This document shows, one piece after another, positions 1 to 4,841 of a stretch of DNA of 6,433 bases. Position 1 is the stretch's first letter, and every line of letters starts with the position of its first letter. The DNA is taken from the NCBI GenBank assembly GCA_027083015.1, contig JALWQS010000067.1, positions 1 to 6,433 on the forward strand, read 5' to 3'. The position numbers and the translations under genes were made by a program. The notes beneath the pieces are model-generated. The model saw only the letters and a program-made list of their open reading frames with translations, did no database searches and was not told the origin of the DNA. Source of the DNA: Candidatus Woesearchaeota archaeon (GTDB lineage Archaea > Nanobdellota > Nanobdellia > Woesearchaeales > UBA11576).

Positions 1-1
1 G

Positions 2-10
2 ATTTTTATA
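2..10 (+). promoter_or_regulatory. TATA-like box upstream of the broken gene at 35
   Basis: The A/T stretch TTTTTATA is centred about 28 bases before the ATG at 35, and no Shine-Dalgarno sequence lies between them. That spacing would put the transcription start close to the ATG, as in archaeal leaderless mRNAs. The window edge hides any BRE element further upstream. Confidence 0.4.
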
Positions 11-34
11 CCTCTGTTATTGTCCTAGAATCTT

Positions 35-337
35 ATGGAGAAGCGTTTACTTACATCTAAGGAGACTTTGGAGCATTTGTGCCAGACCAGGCCTCTTGTC
101 TTATCTGATGATAAGACTGCTTTTTTTGCTTCCTTATTAGGTTTGGGTTTGTATGCTGGTTATTCTCTTGTTACTAATCAGTCTGATGGTGCCTTTTTGG
201 CTACTGCTCTTATGGCTACGCATCCTGCAGAGAGCACTTTTTCTACTCGTCATGTTTTGCCTCCCCATCAAGCTGTTTATTTTGATGGGCGACTAGGACT
301 CCTAATCTTCTGGCTCGTGTCTATGGTACTAAGGTGA
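35..337 (+). CDS. 5' piece of the split gene: hypothetical protein, N-terminal part
   Basis: This piece encodes 100 residues, of which about the first 86 appear genuine. The N-terminus is hydrophilic. A small-residue-rich hydrophobic segment around residues 29-46 (FFASLLGLGLYAGYS) resembles a buried helix more than a clear membrane anchor. A His/Pro segment, HVLPPHQ, lies at 73-79. The last 14 residues (LGLLIFWLVSMVLR) are probably out-of-frame reading and should not be taken as a membrane tail. The start is fixed by an in-frame stop at 26-28 and the TATA-like box about 28 bases upstream. No family is recognised. Confidence 0.45.
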   Translation: MEKRLLTSKETLEHLCQTRPLVLSDDKTAFFASLLGLGLYAGYSLVTNQSDGAFLATALMATHPAESTFSTRHVLPPHQAVYFDGRLGLLIFWLVSMVLR

Positions 338-687
338 CTGCTGTTGATGATTCTGATTCTTTGCCTCGTTTTGGTGCGCTTCTTATCAATGGTGTGACTG
401 TTGATCGTGTTTCAGTACAACTACTTTCTCCTGCTTATGAGTTTGTTGTTGGTTCGTATCGGGAAGAATTGCATGAGTTGTATAGGGCAGAGGTTTCTTT
501 TCATGCTTCTTTTCTTGGTCTGGATCTTGTTATAAGTCCTGATGATGAGCCTCTTGTTTCTTCTGAGCCTATTGATCCTGGCTCTTTGAGGGCTGAGTAT
601 GAGTCTTTTGTGGGCAGAAAGCTTTGTGTTATCGGTCGGGATTACATTCCTGCTTCTTTTTGGAGGCCCGCTTTTAGAGAAGAGTGA
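334..687 (+). CDS. 3' piece of the split gene: hypothetical protein, C-terminal part
   Basis: The open frame gives 117 residues if GTG 334 is taken as start. That codon has no Shine-Dalgarno or TATA signal, and good coding composition already begins near 292 in this frame, so it is probably an internal valine of the longer gene. The piece is acidic, with clusters such as DDSDS and SPDDEP. It alternates hydrophobic strands with charged helices and has no membrane segment or recognised motif. It overlaps the 5' piece by four bases and ends 15 bases before the convergent PIN gene. Confidence 0.4.
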   Translation: MTAVDDSDSLPRFGALLINGVTVDRVSVQLLSPAYEFVVGSYREELHELYRAEVSFHASFLGLDLVISPDDEPLVSSEPIDPGSLRAEYESFVGRKLCVIGRDYIPASFWRPAFREE

Positions 688-693
688 TTTTTT
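688..693 (+). terminator. T-tract terminator candidate
   Basis: Six T residues follow the TGA of the split gene directly, and more T-rich sequence comes next. Archaeal termination often needs only a T-tract in the coding strand. The plus strand is T-rich throughout, so this is weak support. Confidence 0.3.
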
Positions 694-702
694 CTTGATT
701 TG

Positions 703-1194
703 TTATTGCTTCTTTGTCGCTTGATCTGGGAGTTTGTTCAGTACTTTTACTTGGTATTGGTCCGAATAGTTGTCTGCTGCGGCTGTGAATACGTGGTGCC
801 TGTCTCTTGTCAGTATGTCGGCTCTTATCTTCAGTGCTGTGACAAACATTACTGCGTCTGAAGGGTCTTTGATTATTTCCATTATTTTAGGATCAAAACT
901 TTGGACGAATCTTCTTTCTCCGTCCCTGTCTCCGGGGTTTACGCCTATGAATACTGCGTATGTGATTTTTCTTTTCAGGAATTCTCTTATGTGTCTTGAT
1001 ATTGGTCCTGGAAGGTTGTGTATTACATGTTCCAGTTCTAGAAGGTTGAATGATGTCATTCCTACTTTTCTTTTCATACAGAATTTTTCAAGTTCTTTTT
1101 CTTTTCCTTTCTCCAGCATGTGTATCAGGAAGCATGTGTCAAGCAGGTAATCTGCTCTTGTTGCTGTTGGGAGAGCGTCTATTATTTCTTTCAT
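703..1194 (-). CDS. PIN-domain protein (putative VapC-like ribonuclease)
   Basis: This 163-residue protein has the layout of a PIN nuclease, a fold that cleaves RNA using metal ions held by a cluster of acidic residues. The N-terminal strand YLLDTCFLIHML carries D19. FNLLELEHV supplies E53 and E55. PSDAVM gives D113 and LTRDRHH gives D131. All four expected acidic positions are therefore present, which suggests an active enzyme. PIN proteins serve as VapC toxins or in rRNA maturation and RNA quality control. No small antitoxin gene lies upstream, because the neighbour is a divergent methyltransferase about 130 bases away. It is thus an orphan PIN protein whose target cannot be told from sequence. 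Codons are A-ending (AGA, GCA, ACA, ATA), in contrast to the flanking plus-strand genes. The start ATG is preceded by a possible TATA box and lacks a Shine-Dalgarno sequence. Confidence 0.8.
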   Translation of the reverse strand: MKEIIDALPTATRADYLLDTCFLIHMLEKGKEKELEKFCMKRKVGMTSFNLLELEHVIHNLPGPISRHIREFLKRKITYAVFIGVNPGDRDGERRFVQSFDPKIMEIIKDPSDAVMFVTALKIRADILTRDRHHVFTAAADNYSDQYQVKVLNKLPDQATKKQ

Positions 1195-1223
1195 GGTTAT
1201 CTATCATGTCCTGCTTTTCTTAC

Positions 1224-1232
1224 TTATTAATC
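1224..1232 (-). promoter_or_regulatory. TATA-like box for the PIN gene
   Basis: Read on the minus strand this is GATTAATAA, centred about 34 bases before the ATG of the PIN gene, which implies a leader of under 10 bases. It is a weaker match than the other promoters in the window. Confidence 0.3.
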
Positions 1233-1293
1233 TACCTTTTTTTCCTTCTCTTCTTTATGTTTTAGCTGCTTATCTTTGAGATGGTATTTTGAT

Positions 1294-1306
1294 AAAATAT
1301 ATATAC
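1294..1306 (+). promoter_or_regulatory. TATA box for the methyltransferase gene
   Basis: AAAATATATATAC is centred about 28 bases before ATG 1328, the spacing expected for a leaderless archaeal transcript. It also decides the start. An in-frame TTG at 1289 lies upstream of this box, so a transcript driven from the box could not include it. Confidence 0.6.
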
Positions 1307-1327
1307 TCCCAAATTTTTTATTTTTTT

Positions 1328-2104
1328 ATGCCTAAGAAGACTATTGTTTCAAGATATTATGATAAGATCGCTGATCATTACGAGGAGGATTATGTTGGCG
1401 ATCCTTACTGGAAGCTCTATAATGAGATCACTTGGCTTAATATCAAGAAGCATCTTCCTAAGAAGAAGGATTCCCTTCTCATAGATGTTGGTGGTGGTAC
1501 TGGTTATTGGGCTCGTAAGTTGGCGAAGCTTGGGTATAATGTTGTCGTTACGGATATTTCTGAGAGGATGCTTGAGATCGGGCGTAAGAAAGCTCGTAAG
1601 GAGAAGCTTCATAAGAAGATCTTTTTTACTTATGCTGATATTGTTGATATGAGGGACTTGCGTTCTGACAGGTATGATTTTGTTCTTTGTGAGGGCGATC
1701 CTCTTAGTTATTGTAGCGATCCGGAGAAGGGTGTTAAGGAGCTTGTCCGTATAGCTAAGTCTGGCGCGGTCATTGTCGCTAGCGTGGATAACTTCTTTTC
1801 TGCTTTGAAAAAGGCTGTTACTCTTCATCCTGAACACCTTGCTTCTTTATTGAAGACTCATGTCTCTAACTTTTTTGGTGTTCATCCTCAGTATAATTTT
1901 ACTCCTGAAGAGATCAGGGGTTTGTTTCAGGCTAATGGTTGTCAGGTTCTTTCTTTGATAGGTAAGCCCGTTATAGCTCATCATGATGTTTGGCGTCATA
2001 ATCCTAATTATCGTCGGCTTCTTTCTTTGGAGAAAAAGTTTAATTCCCGTCCTTCTTTGGTCGCTAACGGCGGGCATCTTGAGATTGTTGTGAAGAAAGG
2101 ATAG
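1328..2104 (+). CDS. Class I SAM-dependent methyltransferase
   Basis: This 258-residue protein transfers a methyl group from S-adenosylmethionine to an unidentified acceptor in the cytoplasm. A helical cap with RYYDKIADHYEE (residues 9-20) opens it, as is common in the UbiE/Methyltransf_11-like group. The SAM-binding glycine loop is LIDVGGGTGYWARKLA (51-66). NVVVTDIS (71-78) follows, with the acidic residue that contacts the ribose. A later strand, YDFVLCEGDPLSYC (116-129), lies near motif IV, and VKELVRIAKSGAVIVASV (136-153) is the helix-strand after it. The C-terminal segment LEKKFNSRP...GGHLEIVVKKG resembles the end of this group. ATG 1328 is chosen over TTG 1289 because it sits 28 bases after a TATA box and the extra 13 residues are low-complexity. 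The substrate is unknown. It diverges from the PIN gene and converges on the next gene with a 7-base gap. Confidence 0.88.
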   Translation: MPKKTIVSRYYDKIADHYEEDYVGDPYWKLYNEITWLNIKKHLPKKKDSLLIDVGGGTGYWARKLAKLGYNVVVTDISERMLEIGRKKARKEKLHKKIFFTYADIVDMRDLRSDRYDFVLCEGDPLSYCSDPEKGVKELVRIAKSGAVIVASVDNFFSALKKAVTLHPEHLASLLKTHVSNFFGVHPQYNFTPEEIRGLFQANGCQVLSLIGKPVIAHHDVWRHNPNYRRLLSLEKKFNSRPSLVANGGHLEIVVKKG

Positions 2105-2111
2105 TTTATTC

Positions 2112-2837
2112 TCAGTAATCTTTCCCATATGCTAATATTATCTCTCTTGCCTGTTCTATCCAGCTTGGTGTCCTTTCACTTATGTTCTTTGCTTTTGTTC
2201 TAAGTTGAACATATTTTTTTATGTGTTCTTCTATGCTTTCTTCAAGACTTCCTGTTGTTATCAGTGCATTGCTTTTTCCGTTGGGTTTTAGTTGTTTCTT
2301 TTCTTTTGCTGCTTTCCTGAATTTTCTTGTGAAGTATGTTATCAGCATATACTCTTCTTCACTTCCCCTTATTGCTAGTATTGGCAGTTCTACTCTTGCT
2401 ACTGGTTCATAAAGTCGTCCCATTTTTTCCCACACGTCTTGTTTCCATATGAACGGGCCGTATGTTTCTGATACTGGTGTTTCTTGTAGCATCTCAAGAG
2501 CGGGTTCATTTTTTTCTCTTGTTCTTTTTTTTACACCTTCTTGTACTGCTTTGTATATCTTTTCTTGTGCTGCTTCTAGTTCAAAGTTCATGTAGGTGCA
2601 AATGCTTCTTAGCGAGAATACGTGTTCCGGATCTCCTCCTGACCTCACCCAATAAGCTACTCTTCTGAATTCGTGTTCGTCAGGTGACAATTTTATAAGA
2701 TCATCTACTGCAACTTCTACTACTGCTGCCATCAGGTTATGTATTTTCTTTGTATCATCCGGTATGCTTAGCCTATCGTTTAGGAATGTTCCGTGTATGT
2801 CCGGATTGTAGTTTCCTACTTGTTTTATGTAACGCAT
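2112..2837 (-). CDS. Hypothetical protein with a helix-turn-helix-like segment
   Basis: I do not recognise this 241-residue soluble protein as a named family. Residues 36-97 stand out. A helix (AAVVEVAVDDLIKL) is followed by FRRVAYWVRSGGDPEHVFSLRSICTYMNFELEAAQEKIYKAV. This follows a pattern I know from small uncharacterised bacterial proteins: A..W..s.....FSf..iC..L..d....r..l. In those the FSF...C...L part looks like a helix-turn-helix, so a DNA- or RNA-binding role is possible; this is inference only. The centre (123-160) holds aromatic and hydrophobic strands (YGPFIWKQDVW, VARVELPILAIRG). The C-terminal third is highly charged and lysine-rich, ending in an amphipathic helix. There is no signal peptide or membrane segment. 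The ATG lies 27 bases after a TATA-like box. Codon use is A-ending, like the other minus-strand genes. Confidence 0.75.
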   Translation of the reverse strand: MRYIKQVGNYNPDIHGTFLNDRLSIPDDTKKIHNLMAAVVEVAVDDLIKLSPDEHEFRRVAYWVRSGGDPEHVFSLRSICTYMNFELEAAQEKIYKAVQEGVKKRTREKNEPALEMLQETPVSETYGPFIWKQDVWEKMGRLYEPVARVELPILAIRGSEEEYMLITYFTRKFRKAAKEKKQLKPNGKSNALITTGSLEESIEEHIKKYVQLRTKAKNISERTPSWIEQAREIILAYGKDY

Positions 2838-2859
2838 GATTCCGCAGTAATAAGAATTG

Positions 2860-2870
2860 GTTTTTTAATC
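2860..2870 (-). promoter_or_regulatory. TATA-like box for the gene at 2112-2837
   Basis: On the minus strand this reads GATTAAAAAAC, centred about 27 bases before the ATG, with a purine-rich GAAAGG stretch just upstream that could serve as BRE. No Shine-Dalgarno sequence precedes the ATG, so the message is probably leaderless. Confidence 0.45.
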
Positions 2871-2905
2871 TATCCTTTCTCGTTACTGGGTGTTTGCTTC
2901 TGTTC

Positions 2906-2929
2906 TTAAATGTCTTATTAAATGTCTTA
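2906..2929. repeat. Perfect 12-bp tandem duplication in an intergenic spacer
   Basis: TTAAATGTCTTA occurs twice head to tail with no mismatch. It lies between the stop of the prepilin peptidase and the promoter of the gene at 2112-2837. A TATAAAT sequence overlaps its plus-strand end, so the repeat could belong to an operator or a second minus-strand promoter. The function is unknown. Confidence 0.6.
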
Positions 2930-2946
2930 TAAATTACTTTTGTTGT

Positions 2947-3810
2947 TTATATTAATCCTAAGAATTGGAGCACGAAGTCTCCCCAAAGATACGTTGCTAT
3001 GTATGCTAACAGGAAGCTTGGTACGAATGGTATTCCTACTTTTATCAGTATCTTGTCTATTTTCTTTTTCTTCTTATAATTGATCAGTTTTTTTATTTGT
3101 GACATCTCTATTCCCAGATCTTTGGGTCCTGCTATGTATTTCTTTCCCACATATACTGGTTCGGCTATCCAGTCGCCTTCTGTCAGTTCTTCTGGTTTTA
3201 CATATTTGAGCATTGCGGATTTTTCTACTGCTTTTAGGTATATGAATATGTAGAGTGAGCTGAACAATAATCCTGCGCTTACTGCTAGTATTATCTTTGC
3301 TTGTGTTGGGCTGAATATTGTTATTATCAGAAGCGTTATTGTTGCTGCCCAGACATAGTGCCTGTATCTTCTTTTTTGTTCCATCATTCTGACAAATTCT
3401 TCTTTGAATTTTTTCCAGTGTTTTGTGCAGAGGTAAGCGCTGAATATCAGGCTGAATAATGCGCCGAATATGATCGTATTTATCAGAAATCCTATTAGGA
3501 AAGCGTCAAGGCTTAATGGCAGTCCTATTAGTGCTCCTAATCCTATTACCATCTTTGAGTCTCCTCCTCCCCATTGTCCTGCGTAGAACATGACGAGCGC
3601 GATTATGAACATTGCTATAAAGCCGTAGAGTCCATATAATAGGTAGTTCCAGTCATTTTCTACTATGGTAAATATGATCCTGAATCCTATGCCTGCGAAT
3701 AATATGCTGAAGTTTAACCAGTCTGGGACCTCTCTCCATCTTATATCGCAGTATGTCCCTATAAGAAGCACTGCTAGTGCTGTTATTGTTATTATGCTCT
3801 GGATTATCAT
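2947..3810 (-). CDS. Archaeal type IV prepilin peptidase (A24 family, with C-terminal archaeal domain)
   Basis: This 287-residue membrane aspartyl protease removes the short positively charged leader from type IV pilin-like and archaellin precursors on the cytoplasmic face of the membrane. D22 lies just after the first membrane helix in YCDIRWREVPDW, and D84 is in the GxGD motif, here GGGDSKM (81-87). These are the two catalytic aspartates of the A24 family. Membrane helices can be placed near 3-20, 32-50, 57-77, 88-100, 103-125, 152-168 and 172-192. A basic cytoplasmic loop lies at 129-152. The part after 194 (KYVKPEELTEGDWIAEPV, then KVGIPFVPSFLLAYI) matches the C-terminal domain known from archaeal A24 peptidases and ends in another membrane helix. 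The start is leaderless. The partial pilin at the window's end is a plausible substrate. Substrate choice between pili and archaella cannot be told. Confidence 0.9.
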   Translation of the reverse strand: MIIQSIITITALAVLLIGTYCDIRWREVPDWLNFSILFAGIGFRIIFTIVENDWNYLLYGLYGFIAMFIIALVMFYAGQWGGGDSKMVIGLGALIGLPLSLDAFLIGFLINTIIFGALFSLIFSAYLCTKHWKKFKEEFVRMMEQKRRYRHYVWAATITLLIITIFSPTQAKIILAVSAGLLFSSLYIFIYLKAVEKSAMLKYVKPEELTEGDWIAEPVYVGKKYIAGPKDLGIEMSQIKKLINYKKKKKIDKILIKVGIPFVPSFLLAYIATYLWGDFVLQFLGLI

Positions 3811-3833
3811 ATTTATAAATGATTGAAGAAGAA

Positions 3834-3843
3834 TTTATATATA
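3834..3843 (-). promoter_or_regulatory. TATA box for the prepilin peptidase gene
   Basis: On the minus strand CTATATATAAATTC is centred about 28 bases before the ATG of the peptidase. This is a near-ideal archaeal box and spacing for a leaderless transcript. Confidence 0.6.
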
Positions 3844-3854
3844 GTTTGTGTTAT

Positions 3855-3866
3855 TATTGCGCAATA
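3855..3866. repeat. 12-bp perfect palindrome between divergent promoters
   Basis: TATTGCGCAATA is its own reverse complement. It sits between the TATA box of the minus-strand peptidase and the weaker one of the plus-strand prenyltransferase-like gene, a usual place for an operator controlling both. No regulator can be named. Confidence 0.45.
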
Positions 3867-3903
3867 GGTAATTAAGGGTCTATGTGGTGGATCCAGATGC
3901 GAG

Positions 3904-3912
3904 GTATTTAAC
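3904..3912 (+). promoter_or_regulatory. TATA-like box for the cis-prenyltransferase-like gene
   Basis: GTATTTAAC is centred about 35 bases before ATG 3943, implying a leader of roughly 9 bases. The match and spacing are less clear than for the peptidase. Confidence 0.35.
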
Positions 3913-3942
3913 AGTTTTTTGTAGTTTGGGGCGTAAGATACG

Positions 3943-4686
3943 ATGATAGAGAGCATTGCACATAAGTTAAAGAAGAAAGGGATAATTCCCAGCAAATCTG
4001 CTCTTCCTAAGCATATAGCTATTACTGTTGGAGGCGTAGGTCGTTGGAAACGTCAGAATCCTGAAGAGCGGACCAGAGCTTACTCTCTTATGCTGAAGAA
4101 GATCTATGATGTTGTTCGTTATCAGGTCGCTTTTGATATTCCAATCATTACCTTGTTTGTCGTTAATTCTAAGGTTGCTGAAGCTGAGGATTTTTCTGAG
4201 CAGATGGATGCTCTTGGAGATTTTTTTCGTGATCTGGCCCGTAATGTTGAGATTTTTAAGAATAAGATCAAGGTATCTATCCTTGGCAAATGGTATGATC
4301 TTCCTTCCCGTGTTGTTGAACCTATAAAGAAGGTTATTGATGAGACTAAGGATTACGATAATTTCTTCCTTAATCTTTGTATTAATTATGATGGCCGTGA
4401 GGAGATTGTTGATGCTTGTAAGATAATAGCCCGGAAAGCTTTGGCTGAAAAGATGGATGTTGATGCTATTGATGTGGATATGGTCAAGGATAATATCTAT
4501 AGTTCTTATTTTCTTCCTCCTGACCTTATCATGAAGACAGGTACTGGTAAGAGGCTTCATGGTTTTCTTCTTTGGGATTCTCCTTATTCTGTAATATATT
4601 TTTCTGGCGTCCTTTGGAATGATCTGAGAGAGAAGGATTTTATCCGCGCTATAAAATATTATCAGGATGTTAAGAACAGGAGCTGA
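3943..4686 (+). CDS. Divergent cis-prenyltransferase (UPP/dehydrodolichyl diphosphate synthase family), probably lacking catalytic residues
   Basis: The 247 residues follow the cis-prenyltransferase fold, whose members extend farnesyl or geranylgeranyl diphosphate with IPP to make the polyprenyl carrier for glycan assembly. The family core is visible: PKHIAITVGGVGRW (22-35), IPIITLFVVNS (66-76), LNLCINYDGREEIVDA (143-158), and DLIMKTGTGKRLHGFLLWDSPYSVIYFSGVLW (194-225). Compared with the usual MDGNGRW, the catalytic, metal-linked Asp is Gly30 and the Asn is Val32. FSSENW has become VNSKVA. RTGGE has become KTGTG, and the metal-binding Glu after FLLW (E213 in E. coli) aligns with Val217. NYxGRxEI and FLLW are kept. 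It may be an inactive subunit of a heteromeric enzyme, as NgBR/Nus1 is in eukaryotes, or a repurposed fold. Length is normal and the frame is intact, so decay is unlikely. ATG 3943 lacks a Shine-Dalgarno sequence. Confidence 0.85.
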   Translation: MIESIAHKLKKKGIIPSKSALPKHIAITVGGVGRWKRQNPEERTRAYSLMLKKIYDVVRYQVAFDIPIITLFVVNSKVAEAEDFSEQMDALGDFFRDLARNVEIFKNKIKVSILGKWYDLPSRVVEPIKKVIDETKDYDNFFLNLCINYDGREEIVDACKIIARKALAEKMDVDAIDVDMVKDNIYSSYFLPPDLIMKTGTGKRLHGFLLWDSPYSVIYFSGVLWNDLREKDFIRAIKYYQDVKNRS

Positions 4687-4710
4687 GCCAAGCGAGGTAG
4701 GATTAGTGCA

Positions 4711-4728
4711 AGCCAGAAATTGCTGGCT
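4711..4728 (+). other. Hairpin AGCCAG / CTGGCT downstream of the prenyltransferase-like gene
   Basis: A perfect 6-bp stem with a 6-base loop (AAATTG) starts 25 bases after the stop codon. It is not followed by a T-run, so it is not a standard terminator. It may protect the 3' end of the mRNA or belong to a small structured RNA with the next hairpin. Confidence 0.4.
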
Positions 4729-4753
4729 AGTTTAAGATAGTTATGTCTTCTGA

Positions 4754-4767
4754 TGTCCTCCTGGACA
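4754..4767 (+). other. Second hairpin TGTCC / GGACA
   Basis: A 5-bp perfect stem closes the loop TCCT, 25 bases beyond the first hairpin and upstream of the transporter promoter. The stem is short and could occur by chance. Confidence 0.3.
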
Positions 4768-4776
4768 GCTGTTTAT

Positions 4777-4803
4777 GAAAAACTATATGAAAAATTATAT
4801 AAG
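4777..4803 (+). promoter_or_regulatory. Transporter promoter with duplicated 12-bp element
   Basis: GAAAAACTATAT (4777-4788) and GAAAAATTATAT (4789-4800) are tandem copies differing at one base. Each has an A-rich BRE-like half and a TATA-like half. The second, reading TTATATAAG, is centred about 43 bases before the TTG start and would give a leader of about 17 bases containing the ribosome-binding site. The first could be a back-up box or a binding site for a second factor. Confidence 0.5.
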
Positions 4804-4830
4804 AAAGAAAACTATTTGCTCTCTTTAAAA

Positions 4831-4836
4831 GAGGTG
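4831..4836 (+). promoter_or_regulatory. Shine-Dalgarno site deciding the TTG start of the transporter
   Basis: GAGGTG pairs with the conserved CACCTC near the 3' end of 16S rRNA and lies five bases before TTG 4842. It is the clearest ribosome-binding site in the window and fixes this non-ATG start. Confidence 0.65.
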
Positions 4837-4841
4837 CTAAT

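Larger units (their letters stand above)
35..687 (+). pseudogene. Unrecognised protein gene interrupted by a frameshift near 286-293
   Basis: Two overlapping reading pieces look like one gene of about 217 residues. The first frame runs from ATG 35 and keeps T-ending codons (GCT, TCT, GTT, GAT) through the residues YFDGR, ending at 292. It then changes to CTA, GGA, CTC, CTA and stops at 335-337. The frame one base back has a stop at 283-285, then is open to TGA 685-687 with T-ending codons at once: ACT AGG ACT CCT AAT CTT CTG GCT CGT. Restoring one base would join FDGR to RTPNLLARVYGTK. This may be a recent pseudogene, a sequencing or assembly error, or less likely a recoding site, since no slippery heptamer is visible. 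I do not recognise the family. The joined product is mostly soluble, with one hydrophobic stretch near residues 29-46. Confidence 0.6.

Noticed and set aside
280..300. Programmed -1 frameshifting in the split gene
   Set aside because: No X XXY YYZ slippery heptamer occurs between the -1 frame stop at 283-285 and the frame change, and no stable downstream stem is evident.
770..1265. Open plus-strand frames opposite the PIN gene and its upstream region
   Set aside because: They are Ser/Phe/Leu-rich readings of the complement of an A-rich gene and have no motif or start signal.
1289..1327. Upstream TTG start extending the methyltransferase by 13 residues
   Set aside because: The TTG lies before the TATA box at 1294-1306, so the expected transcript would not include it, and the added residues (IKYIYSQIFYFF) come from translating the promoter.
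3882..3911. Nine-codon frame starting ATG TGG TGG before the prenyltransferase-like gene
   Set aside because: It precedes and overlaps the likely TATA box and would not be transcribed from it.
3967..4560. 197-codon minus-strand frame opposite the prenyltransferase-like gene
   Set aside because: The plus strand shows conserved family segments throughout, and the antisense frame has no recognisable domain.
3899..4699. GCGAGGTA present on both sides of the prenyltransferase-like gene (3899-3906 and 4692-4699) as possible insertion borders
   Set aside because: Eight bases are too few, the copies share no flanking match, and the gene has the same codon style as its plus-strand neighbours.
4687..4770. 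Possible C/D-box guide RNA in the spacer
   Set aside because: CTGA occurs twice, but no RTGATGA box C stands at a suitable distance.
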